Below are positions 16,126 through 24,687 of a stretch of 64,000 nt of DNA, one piece after another. Position 1 is the first letter of the stretch, and every line of letters starts with the position of its first letter. A program made the translations under genes and the position numbers. Below the pieces are notes generated by a model. It worked only from the letters and a program-made list of their open reading frames with translations. It was not told the DNA's origin and searched no databases. Origin of the DNA: an uncultured Lachnospiraceae bacterium (GTDB taxonomy: Bacteria > Bacillota > Clostridia > Lachnospirales > Lachnospiraceae); the NCBI GenBank assembly GCA_910587935.1, contig CAJUNP010000002.1, forward strand, positions 1-64,000. Reading direction: 5' to 3'.

Positions 16126-17025
16126 ATGGACGGCGCCGATTAATTCCCGGATGTCTTCCACATGATATTGTCTCATATAGTTTTCTATTCCTTCCGCTAT
16201 CTCTTCGGTTATATAGGGATTCACAAAATTCATCGCGCCTACGGAAACAGCTGTCGCGCCGGCAAGTAAAAATTCTACCGCATCTTCCGCGCAGGCTATG
16301 CCTCCCATACCTATAACGGGAATTTTAACAGTTTGTGCGGCCTGGTATACCATGCGGACGGCGACGGGTTTAATAGCGGGACCCGACAGGCCCCCTGTTC
16401 GGTTTGCCAATGCAAAACATCTCTTATGCACGTCGATCTTCATGCCTGTAATCGTATTGATCATAGACAATGCGTCGGCGCCCGCGGCCTCAGCCGCTCT
16501 GGCCATTTCCGTAATATCCGTTACATTGGGACTCAGTTTCATAATCACCGGCTGCGCGGCATGCTTTTTGACCTGCTCCGTAATCCCATACAGCGCGTCC
16601 GCCTTTTGCCCGAAAGCGATGGCGCCCTCTTTTACATTCGGACAGGATACATTGATTTCCAGAAGATCCACCGGCTGATCGGAAAGCTTTTCCACAACCT
16701 CCAAGTAGTCTTCCACGGTTTTTCCGCAGACATTGACAATAATCTTCGTATCAAACTGTCTCAAAAACGGAATGTCCCTTTTGATAAATACGTCGATTCC
16801 CGGGTTTTGAAGCCCTATGGCATTGAGCATTCCTCCATGTGTCTCGGCCACGCGGGGAGTCGGATTCCCCGGCCAGGCGACATTGGCCACTCCTTTCGTC
16901 ACAACGGCTCCCAGCTTATTCAAATCTACAAACTCCGAATACTCCATCCCGGACCCAAAGGTTCCGGATGCCGTCATAACGGGATTCTTAAAAGTCACTC
17001 CCGCAATCGTTACGTTCGTCTTCAT
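16120..17025 (-). CDS. pyrD: Dihydroorotate dehydrogenase B, catalytic subunit
   Basis: The FMN subunit of the NAD-linked class 1B enzyme, oxidising dihydroorotate to orotate. At 301 residues it is typical. Active-site Cys128 is seen in NVSCPN, marking class 1, and the phosphate-binding GMGGI motif is present near residue 239. It overlaps the pyrK stop by a base, so the two subunits of the heterotetramer are translationally coupled. Order on the transcript is pyrC-pyrK-pyrD. Confidence 0.96.
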   Translation of the reverse strand: MKTNVTIAGVTFKNPVMTASGTFGSGMEYSEFVDLNKLGAVVTKGVANVAWPGNPTPRVAETHGGMLNAIGLQNPGIDVFIKRDIPFLRQFDTKIIVNVCGKTVEDYLEVVEKLSDQPVDLLEINVSCPNVKEGAIAFGQKADALYGITEQVKKHAAQPVIMKLSPNVTDITEMARAAEAAGADALSMINTITGMKIDVHKRCFALANRTGGLSGPAIKPVAVRMVYQAAQTVKIPVIGMGGIACAEDAVEFLLAGATAVSVGAMNFVNPYITEEIAEGIENYMRQYHVEDIRELIGAVHE

Positions 17026-17807
17026 CAGATATCCACCTCCCCAGCCTCAAAAACCGGTCCGTCCGTACAGATTCTGGCGTTGTTTACGTTGGAATGAGAA
17101 TTTTTTTCCGTAGTTTTGCACACGCATCCCAGGCAGGCTCCCACACCGCAGGCCATACGCTCTTCCAGGGAAATATAGGCTTTAATTCCCTGTTTTTGCG
17201 CATACGTTTTAATTGCCCGCAGCATAGGCATGGGCCCGCAGGCATAAATGCAGTCCGCATGCAGTCCTTCTTTTTCAATGATATCCATTACATTTCCTTT
17301 GATACCCGCGCTTCCGTCTTCCGTGGCAATATAAAGCTTTCCATACTTTTCAAAATCTTCCTTCAAAAAGGTCTCCCTGTTCCGGTAACCCGCCAGAATA
17401 ATATTTTTATCCTCAGCGCCGCGTTCTTTTGCCAATTGAAGTATGGGCGGCACGCCTATTCCCCCGCCGATCAAAAAGGCCGTCCTGCCTTCCCCTTCCT
17501 TCAACGGAAAACCGTTACCCAGACATCCGAGAACAGGAACCTTCTTCCCGCTTCTGTACCCGGAAAACTCTCTTGTTCCCGCGCCTGCCACGCGGTATAC
17601 AATGCGCAGGCGCTCCTTCTTCACATCTGTTTCGCAGATACTGATGGGACGGGGAAGCAGCTTTCCTCCGTCTCCCGTATACAGACAGAGAAACTGTCCC
17701 GGCTTTGCCGAAGCCGCCAGTTCTGTCTGAAGCCACATCTCATAAATATCCGTGGCAATTTCCTGTTGAGAAATCACCACGGCCGTCTCTTTTTTCTTTT
17801 TAGTCAT
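17025..17807 (-). CDS. pyrK: Dihydroorotate dehydrogenase B, electron transfer subunit
   Basis: It passes electrons from the PyrD FMN through a 2Fe-2S cluster and FAD to NAD+. The ATG at 17805-17807 has GAGG 7 nt upstream; an ATG two codons earlier is too close to that site. The FAD-binding barrel (about 1-100, RPISIC) is followed by the NAD domain (GGGIGVPP) and a C-terminal cluster site, Cys220, Cys225, Cys228 and Cys247 in CGVGACLGC...C. It overlaps the end of pyrC, consistent with coupled translation. Confidence 0.95.
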   Translation of the reverse strand: MTKKKKETAVVISQQEIATDIYEMWLQTELAASAKPGQFLCLYTGDGGKLLPRPISICETDVKKERLRIVYRVAGAGTREFSGYRSGKKVPVLGCLGNGFPLKEGEGRTAFLIGGGIGVPPILQLAKERGAEDKNIILAGYRNRETFLKEDFEKYGKLYIATEDGSAGIKGNVMDIIEKEGLHADCIYACGPMPMLRAIKTYAQKQGIKAYISLEERMACGVGACLGCVCKTTEKNSHSNVNNARICTDGPVFEAGEVDI

Positions 17808-19116
17808 GTCCATACCTCGCGCCCTTTTGCGTCATTTTTTCATATATGATTTTACCACCCGAAACAACGGCTGTCACTACGCCTTTTAAAGTCTGTCCCC
17901 GAAAAGGACTGTTCTGTGACCGGGAAACGAACCGGTCCGGCGTCCAGCAGGCGCCAGGATCGAATATGCACAAATCCGCAGGTCCCCCTTCTTTCAGATA
18001 ACCGGCGTCCAAATTATACATCCTCGCGGGGTGAAGCGCCATTTTTTCCATCAGCTCCGTCATGGACAGCCCCGCTTTTACAACCAGCTCCTGATATCCC
18101 AGGGACAACGCGGTTTCCAGACCGATAATACCGCTTGGAGCTTCCGTAACCGCCTTCGCTTTTTCTTCCGCGCTGTGGGGCGCATGATCGGTAGCAATCA
18201 AGTCGATGGTTCCGTCTTTAATGCCCTCGATTATCGCAAGCCTGTCCTCCTCCTCGCGAAGAGGCGGATTCATTTTGGCCAGAGTTCCCCAGGCAATCGC
18301 AGCTTCCTGATTCAGGGTAAAGTGATGGGGAGTTGCCTCCGCATGGACATCGGCTCCCTTTCTTTTGGCCTGCCGTACCAGCTCCACCGCTTCTTTTGTA
18401 CTGATATGCTGAATATTGACGCAGGCTCCCGTTTCCAGCGCCAGCTGCAGATCCCGCTGCACAAGCGTAATTTCGGCTTCTCTGGCAGAACCCCCGATTC
18501 CATAGTATGCGGAAGCTTTTCCCGCATGAATTCCGTTATTCCGGATATAAGCAGGGTCCTCCTCATGAAAACTCAAGGGAACGCCCAGTTCTTTCGCACG
18601 CTGCATTGCCTGACGCACCAGTTCTTCTTTTAGAAGCGGAATTCCGTCGTCCGTAAAGCCTATTGCCCCCGCCTCCTTTAACTCTTCCATGGGAACCAGA
18701 GCTTCCCCCTTCATTCCCATGGTAACGGCCGCGCAGGTTTCTATGTGGATTCCGGTTCCTTTCCCTTTCTCCAGCACATAACGGAGAGTCTCCACATTAT
18801 CTACCGCAGGTTTTGTATTGGCCATCAGGACAACCGTGGTAAAACCGCCCTTCGCCGCCGCTTTTGCGCCGCTTTCGATATCTTCTTTATAGGTAAACCC
18901 GGGATCTCTGAAATGTACGTGAACATCTACCAGTCCCGGCAGGACATACCGGCCTTTTGCATCGATAACTTTCATGCCTGCAGATTCTTCCCCTCTTACA
19001 GACAGCTCCGGTTCGGAAACAATCTTTTTGACGCGTCCTCCCTCTATCAATACATCTGCCTTCTTATTCATGCCTGATCCCGGATCTATTACGGTTCCGT
19101 TTTTTATTAACAGCAT
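17800..19116 (-). CDS. pyrC: Dihydroorotase
   Basis: A zinc amidohydrolase that cyclises carbamoyl-aspartate to dihydroorotate. The ATG at 19114-19116 (438 residues) has AAAGG upstream; a 30-residue longer frame has no site. The metal ligands His66 and His68 are in DVHVHFRDPG, and later blocks include ATDHAPH. It is the first gene of a pyrC-pyrK-pyrD operon. The leader is short, and I see no PyrR-type attenuator in it. Confidence 0.95.
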   Translation of the reverse strand: MLLIKNGTVIDPGSGMNKKADVLIEGGRVKKIVSEPELSVRGEESAGMKVIDAKGRYVLPGLVDVHVHFRDPGFTYKEDIESGAKAAAKGGFTTVVLMANTKPAVDNVETLRYVLEKGKGTGIHIETCAAVTMGMKGEALVPMEELKEAGAIGFTDDGIPLLKEELVRQAMQRAKELGVPLSFHEEDPAYIRNNGIHAGKASAYYGIGGSAREAEITLVQRDLQLALETGACVNIQHISTKEAVELVRQAKRKGADVHAEATPHHFTLNQEAAIAWGTLAKMNPPLREEEDRLAIIEGIKDGTIDLIATDHAPHSAEEKAKAVTEAPSGIIGLETALSLGYQELVVKAGLSMTELMEKMALHPARMYNLDAGYLKEGGPADLCIFDPGACWTPDRFVSRSQNSPFRGQTLKGVVTAVVSGGKIIYEKMTQKGARYGHD

Positions 19117-19174
19117 ACGGTTATCCTTTCTGATTGTGTTTATATGTACCCTCTCTTGACAAGGGCATGCATTT

Positions 19175-19203
19175 ACTATAACATGCGAATCGTTAAAATA
19201 CAA
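19175..19203 (-). promoter_or_regulatory. pyr operon promoter
   Basis: Minus strand TTGTAT (19198-19203), 17 bp, TATAGT (19175-19180). The leader to pyrC is about 50 nt. Confidence 0.6.
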
Positions 19204-19259
19204 CACAGGCGGCGAAGTCAGCGTCCCCGGAAAACGACGCTGTCCTCACCGCCTCTGTG
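19204..19259. terminator. Large hairpin, probable terminator of the PrcB-like gene
   Basis: A long imperfect inverted repeat: CACAGGCGG (19204-19212) pairs with CCGCCTCTGTG (19249-19259), and CAGCGTC (19219-19225) with GACGCTG (19236-19242). It lies between the PrcB-like gene end and the pyr promoter. T-tracts on both sides are short and interrupted. Confidence 0.55.
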
Positions 19260-19276
19260 CTATCTTTTTATATCCG

Positions 19277-19705
19277 TTAATCAAACACCACACTCTTATC
19301 CAAAAGTTCTGTTTTAATCACAATATAGGGATAGGATACCGCGGGCGTTTCCTTTTCTTTGGCAGAAGGCCCTAACAGATTGGTATCTACATATATGGCA
19401 TTATCCGTAAGGTACAGTTCGTTAACCGCAATACTGTAACCTCCGGTTGTCTGCTCGCCATATCCGATACATATATACAGCGACTCATTATCCGTATATG
19501 TAAATTTGAATTCTTCGCTCTTTTGTTCCTCTATCAGACTTTTCAGCTCTTCGGGAAGACGGTCTTCGCTGACAAGCGTAAATTCCAGATCACGCAGCTT
19601 CATACCGTTTTCTTCCGTTATGGAACAGCCGCAGAGGAAGAAAACGCACAAAAACTGGATCGTAAGCAGCACGGCAGATATAACGGGAGTTGCCTTATTT
19701 TTCAT
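19277..19705 (-). CDS. PrcB-C-domain lipoprotein
   Basis: A 142-residue lipoprotein with lipobox LCGC (Cys27). The C-terminal half, GYGEQTTGGYSIAVNELYLTDN followed by SYPYIVIK, matches the PrcB C-terminal domain first described in the Treponema protease-complex subunit PrcB. That domain is widespread in surface proteins of Firmicutes and its role there is unknown. GAGG is 7 nt before the ATG. It stands alone and no protease gene adjoins it. Confidence 0.75.
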   Translation of the reverse strand: MKNKATPVISAVLLTIQFLCVFFLCGCSITEENGMKLRDLEFTLVSEDRLPEELKSLIEEQKSEEFKFTYTDNESLYICIGYGEQTTGGYSIAVNELYLTDNAIYVDTNLLGPSAKEKETPAVSYPYIVIKTELLDKSVVFD

Positions 19706-19765
19706 GGAGTTACCTCATTTCAGGGTTTATTACTTATTTTATTAAACAACTGCGGCACATATTCC

Positions 19766-19794
19766 TTGATTTGTGCGGAAAGGTTTAATATAAT
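19766..19794 (+). promoter_or_regulatory. plsC promoter
   Basis: TTGATT (19766-19771), 17 bp, TATAAT (19789-19794), about 40 bp before the start codon at 19835. Confidence 0.7.
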
Positions 19795-19834
19795 GGAAAA
19801 AGTATAATATCTTGCCTTAAGAAAGGGTTTATCC

Positions 19835-20578
19835 ATGATACGTTTCATTTTTCTTTCAAGCTTTGTTATTTTGTTTTTAATCTTGAGTATGCCTCTGATG
19901 TTTATAGAATGGATCATCGGCAAATTCAATATGGATGTGAAAAATAAAAGTTCTCTGGCTGTTGTCAATTGGGCTTTCCGATGCTGTCTGCGGATTACGG
20001 GGGTAAATCTTACCGTAATCGGCGAAGATAACGTCCCCCTGGACACGCCCGTTTTTTATGTGGGCAACCACCGCAGTTATTTCGATATACTTTTAACGTA
20101 TACAAGAGTACCCAGACCTACCGGATACGTGGCCAAAAAGGAAATGGAAAAAATCCCGCTGTTAAACATCTGGATGCGTAATCTGCACTGTCTGTTTTTG
20201 GACAGGGAAAACGTCAAAGAAGGGCTTAAAACCATTCTTACCGCCATCGATAAGGTAAAGTCGGGAATTTCCATCTGTATTTTTCCGGAAGGAACCCGTA
20301 ACAAAGTGCCGGACACATTTCTGCCTTTCCATGAGGGCAGCTTTAAGGTAGCCGAAAAATCCGGCTGTCCGATCGTTCCCATGGTCATTAATAATTCTGC
20401 GGACATTTATGAGGATCATTTTCCCAGGATCAAAAAGACACATGTTGTTCTGGAATACCTGCCGCCGGTATATATTGCGGATCTTCCAAAGGAAGACAAA
20501 AAAAGAACAGGCGCTTTGATTCTGGATCAGATTAAAGAAAAATACTTTTCCAATAAAGAAAAGTATTTTCCCGGCTAA
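19835..20578 (+). CDS. plsC: 1-acyl-sn-glycerol-3-phosphate acyltransferase
   Basis: It acylates lysophosphatidate to phosphatidate at the membrane. An N-terminal hydrophobic helix covers about 3-28. The acyltransferase motif HX4D is His79...Asp84 (NHRSYFD), the substrate motif FPEGTR is at 150-155, and VPMVI follows. Length (247) fits the family. AAAGGG precedes the ATG. The last 4 bp overlap the convergent YbaK-family gene. Confidence 0.92.
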   Translation: MIRFIFLSSFVILFLILSMPLMFIEWIIGKFNMDVKNKSSLAVVNWAFRCCLRITGVNLTVIGEDNVPLDTPVFYVGNHRSYFDILLTYTRVPRPTGYVAKKEMEKIPLLNIWMRNLHCLFLDRENVKEGLKTILTAIDKVKSGISICIFPEGTRNKVPDTFLPFHEGSFKVAEKSGCPIVPMVINNSADIYEDHFPRIKKTHVVLEYLPPVYIADLPKEDKKRTGALILDQIKEKYFSNKEKYFPG

Positions 20579-21054
20579 TTCTCAATCTGTAATTTACAAA
20601 CATCGATCCACCCCTCCGCTTTCGACGCCCGCATAAGCTCCTCCGGGTCAAGCCTTAAACAACTGTTGGAGCTGCCCGCCGCAGGCAGCACACTGTCAAA
20701 GCGCTTTATGGACTCATCCAGATATATCCTTACATTGCCGTTTGTAACTGCAAAAGGGCAAACGCCTCCGACCGCATGTCCTGTGAACTCCACTACTTCT
20801 TCCGGCGTCAGCATTTTGGCCTTGGTTCCAAAGAAAGCCTTATACTTCTGATTGTCTATTTTGGTATCTCCGCAGGTTACGATCAACACGGCGCCTTCGC
20901 CAACTTTAAAAGACAGTGTTTTGGCGATCCTGGCCGGAATTACGTCGGCGGCCTGCGCCGCAAGCTCTACCGTCGCGCTGGACTGCTCAAACTCCTGAAC
21001 TCTGGAATCCAGATTAAATTGCTTCAGGTATTCTTTTACTGCTGTAATTGACAT
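20575..21054 (-). CDS. YbaK/EbsC-family aminoacyl-tRNA deacylase
   Basis: A 159-residue protein of the YbaK/ProX family that hydrolyses mischarged aminoacyl-tRNA. The start ATG has GAGAGG 7 nt upstream. Family blocks seen are AKTLSFKVGEGAVLIVTCGD (with the conserved Lys), GHAVGGVCPFAV and RIYLDESI. Its substrate (Cys-tRNA-Pro or another) cannot be told from the sequence. It is convergent with plsC and read alone. Confidence 0.88.
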   Translation of the reverse strand: MSITAVKEYLKQFNLDSRVQEFEQSSATVELAAQAADVIPARIAKTLSFKVGEGAVLIVTCGDTKIDNQKYKAFFGTKAKMLTPEEVVEFTGHAVGGVCPFAVTNGNVRIYLDESIKRFDSVLPAAGSSNSCLRLDPEELMRASKAEGWIDVCKLQIEN

Positions 21055-21101
21055 AAATATTCCTCTCTGCAAATTAATATATGCTATCTCATACTTAAAA
21101 T

Positions 21102-21512
21102 CTATAAAAGGCTTAATAGTTCTTCCGGCTGAACTACTTTTACCCTCGATTCTACAAAATCACTCGGATTTCTCGTTACAATGTAATCTGCAATTTCTTC
21201 TACCGCACACACTTCCTGCAGACAGTCTTCAAAATCTAAAAACTTTTCATTTTCTAAAGCAGCCAAAATCTTTTTCGCATTCAAGTCTGAAACACAAAAT
21301 ATAAGACATAAATTTCTTAACAAATCCCTTCTTTCTTTTTGACTAAATTCTTTTCTGAGAACATAAAACAAGTTTGGAATAGTATGAGCCGCTATAATAC
21401 CAGTAATTTCCCTCTTCGCACATTTCTCCAGTATCTTTTCTCCATACTCTGCATAAGGCTCACGATCGGATATAACATCCACTAGAATATTCGTGTCAAC
21501 TAATACTACCAT
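21102..21512 (-). CDS. PIN-domain toxin (VapC-like)
   Basis: A 136-residue PIN ribonuclease. The ATG at 21510-21512 has GGAGG upstream. The PIN start MVVLVDTNILVDVISDREPY carries the first metal-binding Asp6, and further acidic residues appear in LDFEDCLQ and in VTRNPSDF. By family knowledge PIN toxins cleave RNA and are held by an antitoxin encoded upstream. The upstream partner overlaps it by 17 bp, as expected of a toxin-antitoxin pair. The RNA target is unknown. Confidence 0.8.
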   Translation of the reverse strand: MVVLVDTNILVDVISDREPYAEYGEKILEKCAKREITGIIAAHTIPNLFYVLRKEFSQKERRDLLRNLCLIFCVSDLNAKKILAALENEKFLDFEDCLQEVCAVEEIADYIVTRNPSDFVESRVKVVQPEELLSLL

Positions 21513-21738
21513 ATTTCTCCTCCCTTGCCTCTGCCAGCTCCTTATCAGCTTCAAAATCTTCCGGCAATCTTCCTCTGTATTTCATTAAATCTTGATATGC
21601 CGCCATCGCTTGTTTTCTATCAACATCTTTTTTCGTTGTCATTTCTTCCAAGTTCTGAAGAATATTAATTACATAGAGCATATCATCATCTGGCATACGC
21701 TGAATCATTTCAACTGCTCGTTCCTTAATTCGTGTCAT
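21496..21738 (-). CDS. Antitoxin of the PIN toxin
   Basis: An 80-residue acidic, helical protein (MTRIKERAVEMIQRMPDDDMLYVINILQNLEEM, ending EEKYGSIS) encoded immediately upstream of, and overlapping, the PIN gene. I recognise the general pattern of a small antitoxin but no named family. The ribosome-binding site is AGGGG, 7 nt before the ATG. A near-consensus promoter precedes it. Confidence 0.72.
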   Translation of the reverse strand: MTRIKERAVEMIQRMPDDDMLYVINILQNLEEMTTKKDVDRKQAMAAYQDLMKYRGRLPEDFEADKELAEAREEKYGSIS

Positions 21739-21763
21739 TCAATCACCCCTCTCTATTTTTTCT

Positions 21764-21792
21764 ATCATACTGTAAATTTCCTCATATTTCAA
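21764..21792 (-). promoter_or_regulatory. Toxin-antitoxin promoter
   Basis: Minus strand TTGAAA (21787-21792), 17 bp, TATGAT (21764-21769). The -35 overlaps the last codons of the BlaR1-like gene. Confidence 0.65.
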
Positions 21793-24089
21793 TTAATTAT
21801 TTCTTTAATTCCATTCCCTGAATGGGCCATTAACGTATCGTACCAAAGCTGTCCTGTTTCCGCCGTGCCGGCATCCACGGGAAGCGTCCCCTTAGTCTGC
21901 AAAAGTTCCTCACACACAAGCGCCATAATTTTACCCTCAAGGCCGGTTTCCTTTCCTCCGTTAAAGCGGTTCATACAGTACTCGGTTGTATATTCGCCAT
22001 AGTATAGCAATTCGTGATATTCTGAAATATGCTCCTCTATATAATCCTGCGGATTTCCGGAAGGCAATGCTTCCGGCCCGGAACATATGGTTTCCAGCAA
22101 AGAATCGATGATTCCGTCCGTATCCAGACCACCGTACCGTACAGCCTGACGGTAACAGCTTTGCATCTGACGGATAGCAAATTTCTGGCTGTCGATTCCA
22201 TCCCCGGCAGCCTGTTTTGGAAATTTATCCCGGACATCCGACACAAAATAGGCGCCTTCACCGGGCTGCCAATACTCCTGCAAACTATATCCCTCTTCAT
22301 TCAGTTCAAAAGTCAGTGCAACTGGCATATGGCTGCCGCCCATATCCTCTATACCCTTTTCTGAAATCCCAAATTCCTTATACAGCGCCCAACCGTAATA
22401 AGTTACTGTGTCCTCTGTGGCTGCGGTCTCCAAAAGAACAAAATCACAACAGGCAAAGTCATGGACTCCCGTATGAGATGAAACGTTTTCTTCCAATATA
22501 GCTTTCTCTATATCCGGCCTTGCCGATTCCCGAGTCTTATCGGCCGTATTCGAACCAATTTTTCTGCACTCAAAAACTATCCACTTGTCATTTATATTTA
22601 TTTCCAGCGTATCATCCCTGACATACCGGTAAATATATCCGCTTCCAAAATTTGACTGGTTATCCTCCTGCGGAATCTCATCTCCCGGCACTGTTGAAGT
22701 AATTTCTCCGTCCGCCTCATGATCCCGTTCTGACGCGTACCTGCTTTTTCCGGTATCATAATAATACTTACCGTCTACCTGGACCATTGGGATAACATCA
22801 TATTTTACGACTGCTCCGGCATCCTGATCCGCAATTCTTACCTGAACGCCTTTAACCTGTACGGATACAATCCTGTCTTCATCGGAAGGATTGCTTACGG
22901 CAACGCCGATTTTGTACCATTTACCTTTTTGGACATTCATTTTTACCGGCATCCCGGGAGTCAGATATTCGGATTTTTCCCCGGCATTTTCTCCATCCGT
23001 CCCGACTTGCTTCAGACACACTTCCGTATCCCCAAGACCTTCGCCCGAAGCAATTGTAACAGTATACCCTTCCGGGGAAATCTCTTCTTCAGAATAGTGG
23101 ATCGGCGCTTCGCTGCCTGCCGGAACTTTAATCTTGATTAAATAAACATCTTTTTTGGGATTTGTCAGAAAACAAACAGCCACGGCCGCACATAGGACAA
23201 TCGCTGCCGCAATAATCCATACGGCAGGTTTTTTATAACGCAATATATTTTTCACTCTTTCCTTTATTCCGATCTCTCCGAAAGCAAGAGGACAAACCAG
23301 CATCCTTTTTCCGGAAGAACTATATTCAACCAGCGCCCTGGAGTAAGCTTTTTTTCCATCCAGATTCATGTCCTTAATGACTTTTTCATCACAGGCCAGT
23401 TCAATATCCCGGCAGAACAAAATATACGCCGCCCAGACAAGCGGGTGAAACCAATAAACCGCCAGCAGACAAAATCCGGCCAGCTTCCACCAATGATCTC
23501 TCCTCTTCAGATGGGTTTCTTCATGGGCAAGAACATACTCCATTTCTTCCCCATCAATGTCGGAAGGCAGATAAATCTGCGGCCGGAAAACGCCGAAAAT
23601 AAACGGGGACTTTACCGCGTCGCAAAGCCGGATATGATCCCGCAGAGGCACAGCCTCCTCGACTCTTTTACGAATACGGATAAAAGCTGCCAGGCCATAG
23701 GCAAGCATAGCGGTTAATCCTGCCACCCACAAAATACCCGCCAAAAATGTCCATACAGACAACGGATTCACACTGGCGCCGGGAGCCGGAGCCAGAGACT
23801 GTCCAAGAATCGGATTCAGCGTATTATTAAGAAAAGGTATTCCGCTGTCTATCTCCGTTTCCTGCGCATAACGAACCACCTCCGGACTAAGCGTTTCTTC
23901 GCTGGGTATCAGACTGAAAGAACTCTCCAACGAAAAAGGACAAAGAAGACGGACAGCTACAAAAACCCAGAGAATACAGGATATCCATTTTGGCGCTTTT
24001 TTCAGAAACATCCGTATTGCAATTACCGCCAGAATCAGCCATCCTGCTGCAACACTCATATTAAACAGCTTGATAAAAACAACGTCCAT
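21789..24089 (-). CDS. BlaR1/MecR1-like M56 sensor metallopeptidase
   Basis: A 766-residue membrane protein. Several N-terminal helices flank an M56 zinc peptidase with His189, Glu190 and His193 (HEETH) and the third ligand Glu230 in ELACDEKV. The last helix is about 287-307. The remaining 460 residues lie outside the cell and are not a penicillin-binding domain: I see no SxxK-SxN-KTG set. Family members cleave a BlaI-type repressor on sensing a signal. The blaI-like gene ends 4 bp upstream of this start. The signal is probably not recognised by a beta-lactam acylation mechanism. GGAGG precedes the ATG by 9 nt. Confidence 0.88.
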   Translation of the reverse strand: MDVVFIKLFNMSVAAGWLILAVIAIRMFLKKAPKWISCILWVFVAVRLLCPFSLESSFSLIPSEETLSPEVVRYAQETEIDSGIPFLNNTLNPILGQSLAPAPGASVNPLSVWTFLAGILWVAGLTAMLAYGLAAFIRIRKRVEEAVPLRDHIRLCDAVKSPFIFGVFRPQIYLPSDIDGEEMEYVLAHEETHLKRRDHWWKLAGFCLLAVYWFHPLVWAAYILFCRDIELACDEKVIKDMNLDGKKAYSRALVEYSSSGKRMLVCPLAFGEIGIKERVKNILRYKKPAVWIIAAAIVLCAAVAVCFLTNPKKDVYLIKIKVPAGSEAPIHYSEEEISPEGYTVTIASGEGLGDTEVCLKQVGTDGENAGEKSEYLTPGMPVKMNVQKGKWYKIGVAVSNPSDEDRIVSVQVKGVQVRIADQDAGAVVKYDVIPMVQVDGKYYYDTGKSRYASERDHEADGEITSTVPGDEIPQEDNQSNFGSGYIYRYVRDDTLEININDKWIVFECRKIGSNTADKTRESARPDIEKAILEENVSSHTGVHDFACCDFVLLETAATEDTVTYYGWALYKEFGISEKGIEDMGGSHMPVALTFELNEEGYSLQEYWQPGEGAYFVSDVRDKFPKQAAGDGIDSQKFAIRQMQSCYRQAVRYGGLDTDGIIDSLLETICSGPEALPSGNPQDYIEEHISEYHELLYYGEYTTEYCMNRFNGGKETGLEGKIMALVCEELLQTKGTLPVDAGTAETGQLWYDTLMAHSGNGIKEIIN

Positions 24090-24093
24090 CCCG

Positions 24094-24456
24094 CTATACC
24101 TCCTCCGCCTGATCGATCATTTTCCGGATTGCCGCCGCTTCCTCCGGCGCCAGAGTACTGTTGCTTGTAAAAGCGGCTATAAACGCAGGAAGCGAACCGT
24201 CAAAAGCATCCTCCACAAATTTTCTGCTCTGTATGGAGTAAAACTGGGAACGTGAAATGAGACAGGTTACCGTTCCTTTATTATTTTCAAAAAGTCCCTT
24301 ATCGCATAAACGCTTCAGAACCGTATGCGTAGTCGTCCTCTTCCAGGAAAATGCCTTCTCCGCCAGCTTTACCAATTCCGAAGAGGTTACCGGCTCCCTC
24401 TCCCAAATCATATCCGCAAAACGTGCCTCAATTACACCTAACTGAATCTCCGCCAT
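24094..24456 (-). CDS. BlaI/MecI-family repressor
   Basis: A 120-residue winged-helix repressor. GGAGG lies 7 nt before the ATG at 24454-24456, and an ATG two codons earlier is too close. The DNA-binding part covers about 1-75 (VTSSELVKLAEKAFSWKRTTTHTVLKRL), followed by the C-terminal dimerisation and cleavage region. It forms one operon with the BlaR1-like sensor. Two dyads upstream match its expected operator type, so it probably represses itself. Confidence 0.92.
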   Translation of the reverse strand: MAEIQLGVIEARFADMIWEREPVTSSELVKLAEKAFSWKRTTTHTVLKRLCDKGLFENNKGTVTCLISRSQFYSIQSRKFVEDAFDGSLPAFIAAFTSNSTLAPEEAAAIRKMIDQAEEV

Positions 24457-24494
24457 ATCCATACCTCCAATAAAAAATCTGTAAATCATCTATA

Positions 24495-24545
24495 CTACAC
24501 ATTGTAGCCCACCTATAGACTACAATCAGTAGTCCTATTTGTCAA
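24495..24545 (-). promoter_or_regulatory. Promoter-operator of the BlaI/BlaR1-like operon
   Basis: Two inverted repeats lie upstream of the repressor gene: CTACA-3-TGTAG (24495-24507) and GACTAC-5-GTAGTC (24518-24534). TACA/TGTA half-sites are typical of BlaI/MecI boxes. A perfect -35 TTGACA is at 24540-24545 (minus strand), so the dyads cover the -10 and start region, as in autoregulated bla operons. Confidence 0.65.
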
Positions 24546-24640
24546 GATATTTTCAATACTTCTCAAAAAAATAACGTCCACTGCAAATAGCAATGTCATT
24601 TAGTTAAGCTATTTATCCGGCCGAACTATAGCGGTTAAAA

Positions 24641-24672
24641 TAAAAAGGCATCCGCCGTCTCCGGCTGATGCC
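24641..24672 (-). terminator. bglA terminator
   Basis: GGCATC (24647-24652) and GATGCC (24667-24672) enclose a second GC-rich helix (GCCG with CGGC), followed on the minus strand by TTTTTATTTT. It lies just after the bglA stop. Confidence 0.85.
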
Positions 24673-24687
24673 CTATCCCTTTCCTCC

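Noticed and set aside
19117..19203. PyrR-type attenuator before pyrC
   Set aside because: The leader is about 50 nt with no terminator between promoter and start; the large hairpin at 19204-19259 lies upstream of the promoter.
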